Shown here piece by piece: positions 62,511 to 64,000 of a stretch of DNA of 64,000 bases. The translations under genes and the position numbers were made by a program. How positions within the stretch are numbered: the first letter of the stretch is position 1; each line of letters starts with the position of its first letter. The notes below the pieces were generated by a model. The model saw nothing but the letters and a program-made list of their open reading frames with translations. It was not told the DNA's origin and ran no database searches. The stretch is from an uncultured Granulosicoccus sp. (GTDB taxonomy: Bacteria; Pseudomonadota; Gammaproteobacteria; Granulosicoccales; Granulosicoccaceae), in NCBI GenBank assembly GCA_947499955.1, contig CANMQI010000001.1, positions 744,001-808,000 on the forward strand. The letters are read 5' to 3'.

Positions 62511-63302
62511 ATGCAGGATGTGACAGGCAAATCATCGGACAGACAGCAAGGCGCTACCGCAGCGCCGCAAGGTGAGAACGCCAGGTCGGCCAATTCACCG
62601 GTGGAGCTGCTGCGCCCTCTGAACCACCCGACGCTGGACAAATCGGTCATCAACGCCCTGATCGTCATGATCGAACAGGCGCAACTCACTGTCGGTGATC
62701 GCCTGCCACCGGAGCAGACTCTGGCCAGTCGTCTCGGCGTGGGTCGCTCTACCATCCGCGAAGCGCTCAAGGCCTGGCAGAGCATGGGCATCGTGACGCG
62801 CAACAAGGGCGCCGGTACGATCCTGGCCGCCGAAGTCACTTCCAACTCGGTCAATGTCCCCATCACCCTGAAGCTCGAAGCCGAAAGCCTGCTGCGAACC
62901 AACGGTGTGCGCCGGCCGCTGGAAGTGGAGGCCATCCGCCTCGCCTGCGCGCACGGCAGTCAACAGCACTGCGACGAAATACAACGGCGAGCCGACACCC
63001 TGCTGGATGTCTATCACCGGGGGGAAGACTGGCGCAAGGTGGATTCGCAATTTCATTCAGCCATACATGACGCCTGTGGCAATCCGTTGTTCGGGCAGCT
63101 GAGTGCGAAAATCCATGCGGTTTTCCACGATATCTACAAGGAACCCTTCGGCCTGCCCCTGTTGGGCGCGGAGTCCATCCCCGTGCACAAGCAGCTGGCC
63201 GATGCCATCGCTGCGGCCGATACCGCACGAGCCGTGCAGTACATGCTGGATATCTCGAAAATTGTCGACGACGCTGTCAGGAAACAGATCGATGAACTCT
63301 GA
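62511..63302 (+). CDS. GntR-family regulator with FCD domain
   Basis: The 263-residue protein has the GntR winged helix-turn-helix (LPPEQTLASRLGVGRSTIRE, about residues 64-83) and a helical FCD domain (about residues 110-250) with the metal-ligand type His (QFHSAIHDACGN). The N-terminal 35 residues (Gln/Ala/Ser-rich) look disordered. FCD regulators respond to organic acids or amino acids. It overlaps the following PLP enzyme gene by 11 bases, so it probably controls that enzyme and the divergent DMT gene. The operator candidate is at 62467-62479. Confidence 0.9.
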   Translation: MQDVTGKSSDRQQGATAAPQGENARSANSPVELLRPLNHPTLDKSVINALIVMIEQAQLTVGDRLPPEQTLASRLGVGRSTIREALKAWQSMGIVTRNKGAGTILAAEVTSNSVNVPITLKLEAESLLRTNGVRRPLEVEAIRLACAHGSQQHCDEIQRRADTLLDVYHRGEDWRKVDSQFHSAIHDACGNPLFGQLSAKIHAVFHDIYKEPFGLPLLGAESIPVHKQLADAIAAADTARAVQYMLDISKIVDDAVRKQIDEL

Positions 63303-64000
63303 ATACACATCGCCAGCAGACAGTGCCGACGCACTGGCGACACTGCTCAGCGAAGCCTATGGTGGTGACAGTGGCGGCAGTATCACGCCTCCGATCGTGC
63401 AGTCATCGCTGTTTGCCTTCGACAGCTATGAAGCCTTCGAGGATCGCATGGCTGGCCGTACCGACACGGCTCTGTATACCCGCGTGCAGAATCCGACTGT
63501 CTCGGCGTTCGAGTCGGCCATGGCCCAGGCAGAAGGCGGTGACACCGCTGTGGCCTTTGCCTCGGGTATGGGCGCCATCTCGGCCACCATGCTGGCGCTG
63601 GTCAAACCCGGTGATCGCATTGCCTGTGTCGAGCATGTCTATCCGGATTCCTACCGCCTGTTCGAAAGACTGATGCGCCCCTTTGGAGTGGACATCAGCT
63701 ATCACCCGCTCAGCGCTTTCGAGAACGATCCTCAGCTGCTGGATGGCGTCAAGGTCGCCTACCTGGAAAGCCCGAACAGCCTCATGTTCCACACCCTGAA
63801 CCTGGGCACGGTGGCAGCGCATGCAAAACGCCATGGCACTCGCACGGTCATCGACAACTCCTGGGCCACACCGGTATTCCAGCGCCCGCTGGAGCATGGC
63901 ATCGATGTGACCCTGCATTCAGCCTCGAAATACATCTCCGGACACTCGGACACCGTGGCCGGAGTCGTGGTGTCCAGCGAGCAGATCATCCATGAAATAC
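63292..64000 (+). CDS. Cys/Met-metabolism PLP-dependent enzyme, 3' end missing
   Basis: The frame begins at ATG 63292, inside the GntR gene, and is open to the end of the window, giving 236 residues of an expected 400 or so. The fold type I PLP family is plain: YTRVQNPTVSAFE, AVAFASGMGAIS, YLESPNSLM, VIDNSWATPVFQRPLEHG, and the PLP Lys in LHSASKYISGHSDTVAG (about residue 209). This is the cystathionine gamma-synthase / beta- and gamma-lyase / methionine gamma-lyase group. Which member cannot be told from what is visible. The C-terminal domain is beyond the window. Confidence 0.93.
   Translation, partial: MNSEYTSPADSADALATLLSEAYGGDSGGSITPPIVQSSLFAFDSYEAFEDRMAGRTDTALYTRVQNPTVSAFESAMAQAEGGDTAVAFASGMGAISATMLALVKPGDRIACVEHVYPDSYRLFERLMRPFGVDISYHPLSAFENDPQLLDGVKVAYLESPNSLMFHTLNLGTVAAHAKRHGTRTVIDNSWATPVFQRPLEHGIDVTLHSASKYISGHSDTVAGVVVSSEQIIHEI

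Noticed and set aside
1-64000. tRNA genes, insertion sequences, prophage or defence systems
   Set aside because: I saw no cloverleaf-like runs, transposase or integrase proteins, or typical defence genes anywhere in the window.

Overview
The window is a GC-rich bacterial chromosome segment, most likely from a gammaproteobacterium. The main reason is a housekeeping run at 8.1-24.4 kb: trkH-trkA-ntrX-like-ntrY-like-DUF4390-rsmB-fmt-def on the minus strand, then a LysM lipoprotein-dprA-topA-tsaC on the plus strand. This order is typical of Gammaproteobacteria. The many binding-protein-dependent transporters and sugar-acid or sialic-acid genes suggest a large-genome, copiotrophic, perhaps marine organism of the Granulosicoccus kind. 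That last point is a guess from memory, not shown by the sequence. I saw no tRNA, rRNA, insertion sequence, prophage or CRISPR array.

Layout. (1) 1-2742: a tripartite tricarboxylate transporter (TctC, cut by the window start, then TctB and TctA), followed by a convergent GcvA-like LysR gene and a double DUF1127 protein. (2) 4.4-8.1 kb, minus: a glycan-type cluster with three glycosyltransferase-like proteins, an FkbM methyltransferase and a TPR protein. (3) 8.1-18.6 kb, minus: methyltransferase, TrkH/TrkA potassium uptake, an NtrY/NtrX-like two-component pair whose regulator has a badly degraded AAA+ domain, DUF4390, rsmB, fmt and def. (4) 18.7-24.4 kb, plus: LysM lipoprotein, dprA, topA, tsaC. 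(5) 24.5-25.4 kb: a small lipoprotein gene and 26 tandem copies of an 8-bp unit. (6) 25.4-37.6 kb, plus: an Opp-type ABC system with a fused double ATPase, a 2-hydroxyacid dehydrogenase, a TIM-barrel isomerase, a LacI regulator, a DUF2264 protein and an unidentified membrane protein. It looks like uptake and breakdown of a glycan fragment. (7) 37.6-43.1 kb, minus: GntR regulator, nanE, nanK-like and a CUT1-type ABC importer without an ATPase gene, which is a sialic-acid or ManNAc module. (8) 43.2-44.3 kb: a lipoprotein of unknown function. (9) 44.6-50.0 kb, plus: a complete CUT1 sugar ABC importer with LacI regulator and MalK-like ATPase. (10) 50.2-51.6 kb: a BON-domain lipoprotein and a transglutaminase-like protein. 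(11) 52.0-59.0 kb, plus: a second TctCBA transporter under a clear promoter with an overlapping palindrome, a TetR gene, then Gfo/Idh/MocA dehydrogenase, DUF993 protein and sugar isomerase. This reads as one regulated uptake-plus-catabolism unit. (12) 59.2-64.0 kb: another Gfo/Idh/MocA gene, hemF, a thioesterase, a DMT-type membrane protein, a FadR-type GntR regulator and a PLP enzyme that runs off the end.

Recurring themes are worth noting. Three binding-protein genes are each followed by a strong hairpin without a T tract, which would favour high binding-protein expression. Both lacI genes are preceded by a short ORF that overlaps the lacI start by ATGA. A repeat of about 40 bp occurs twice, 19 kb apart. 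Three unrelated short-period tandem repeats (8, 7 and 12 bp) lie in gaps between genes.
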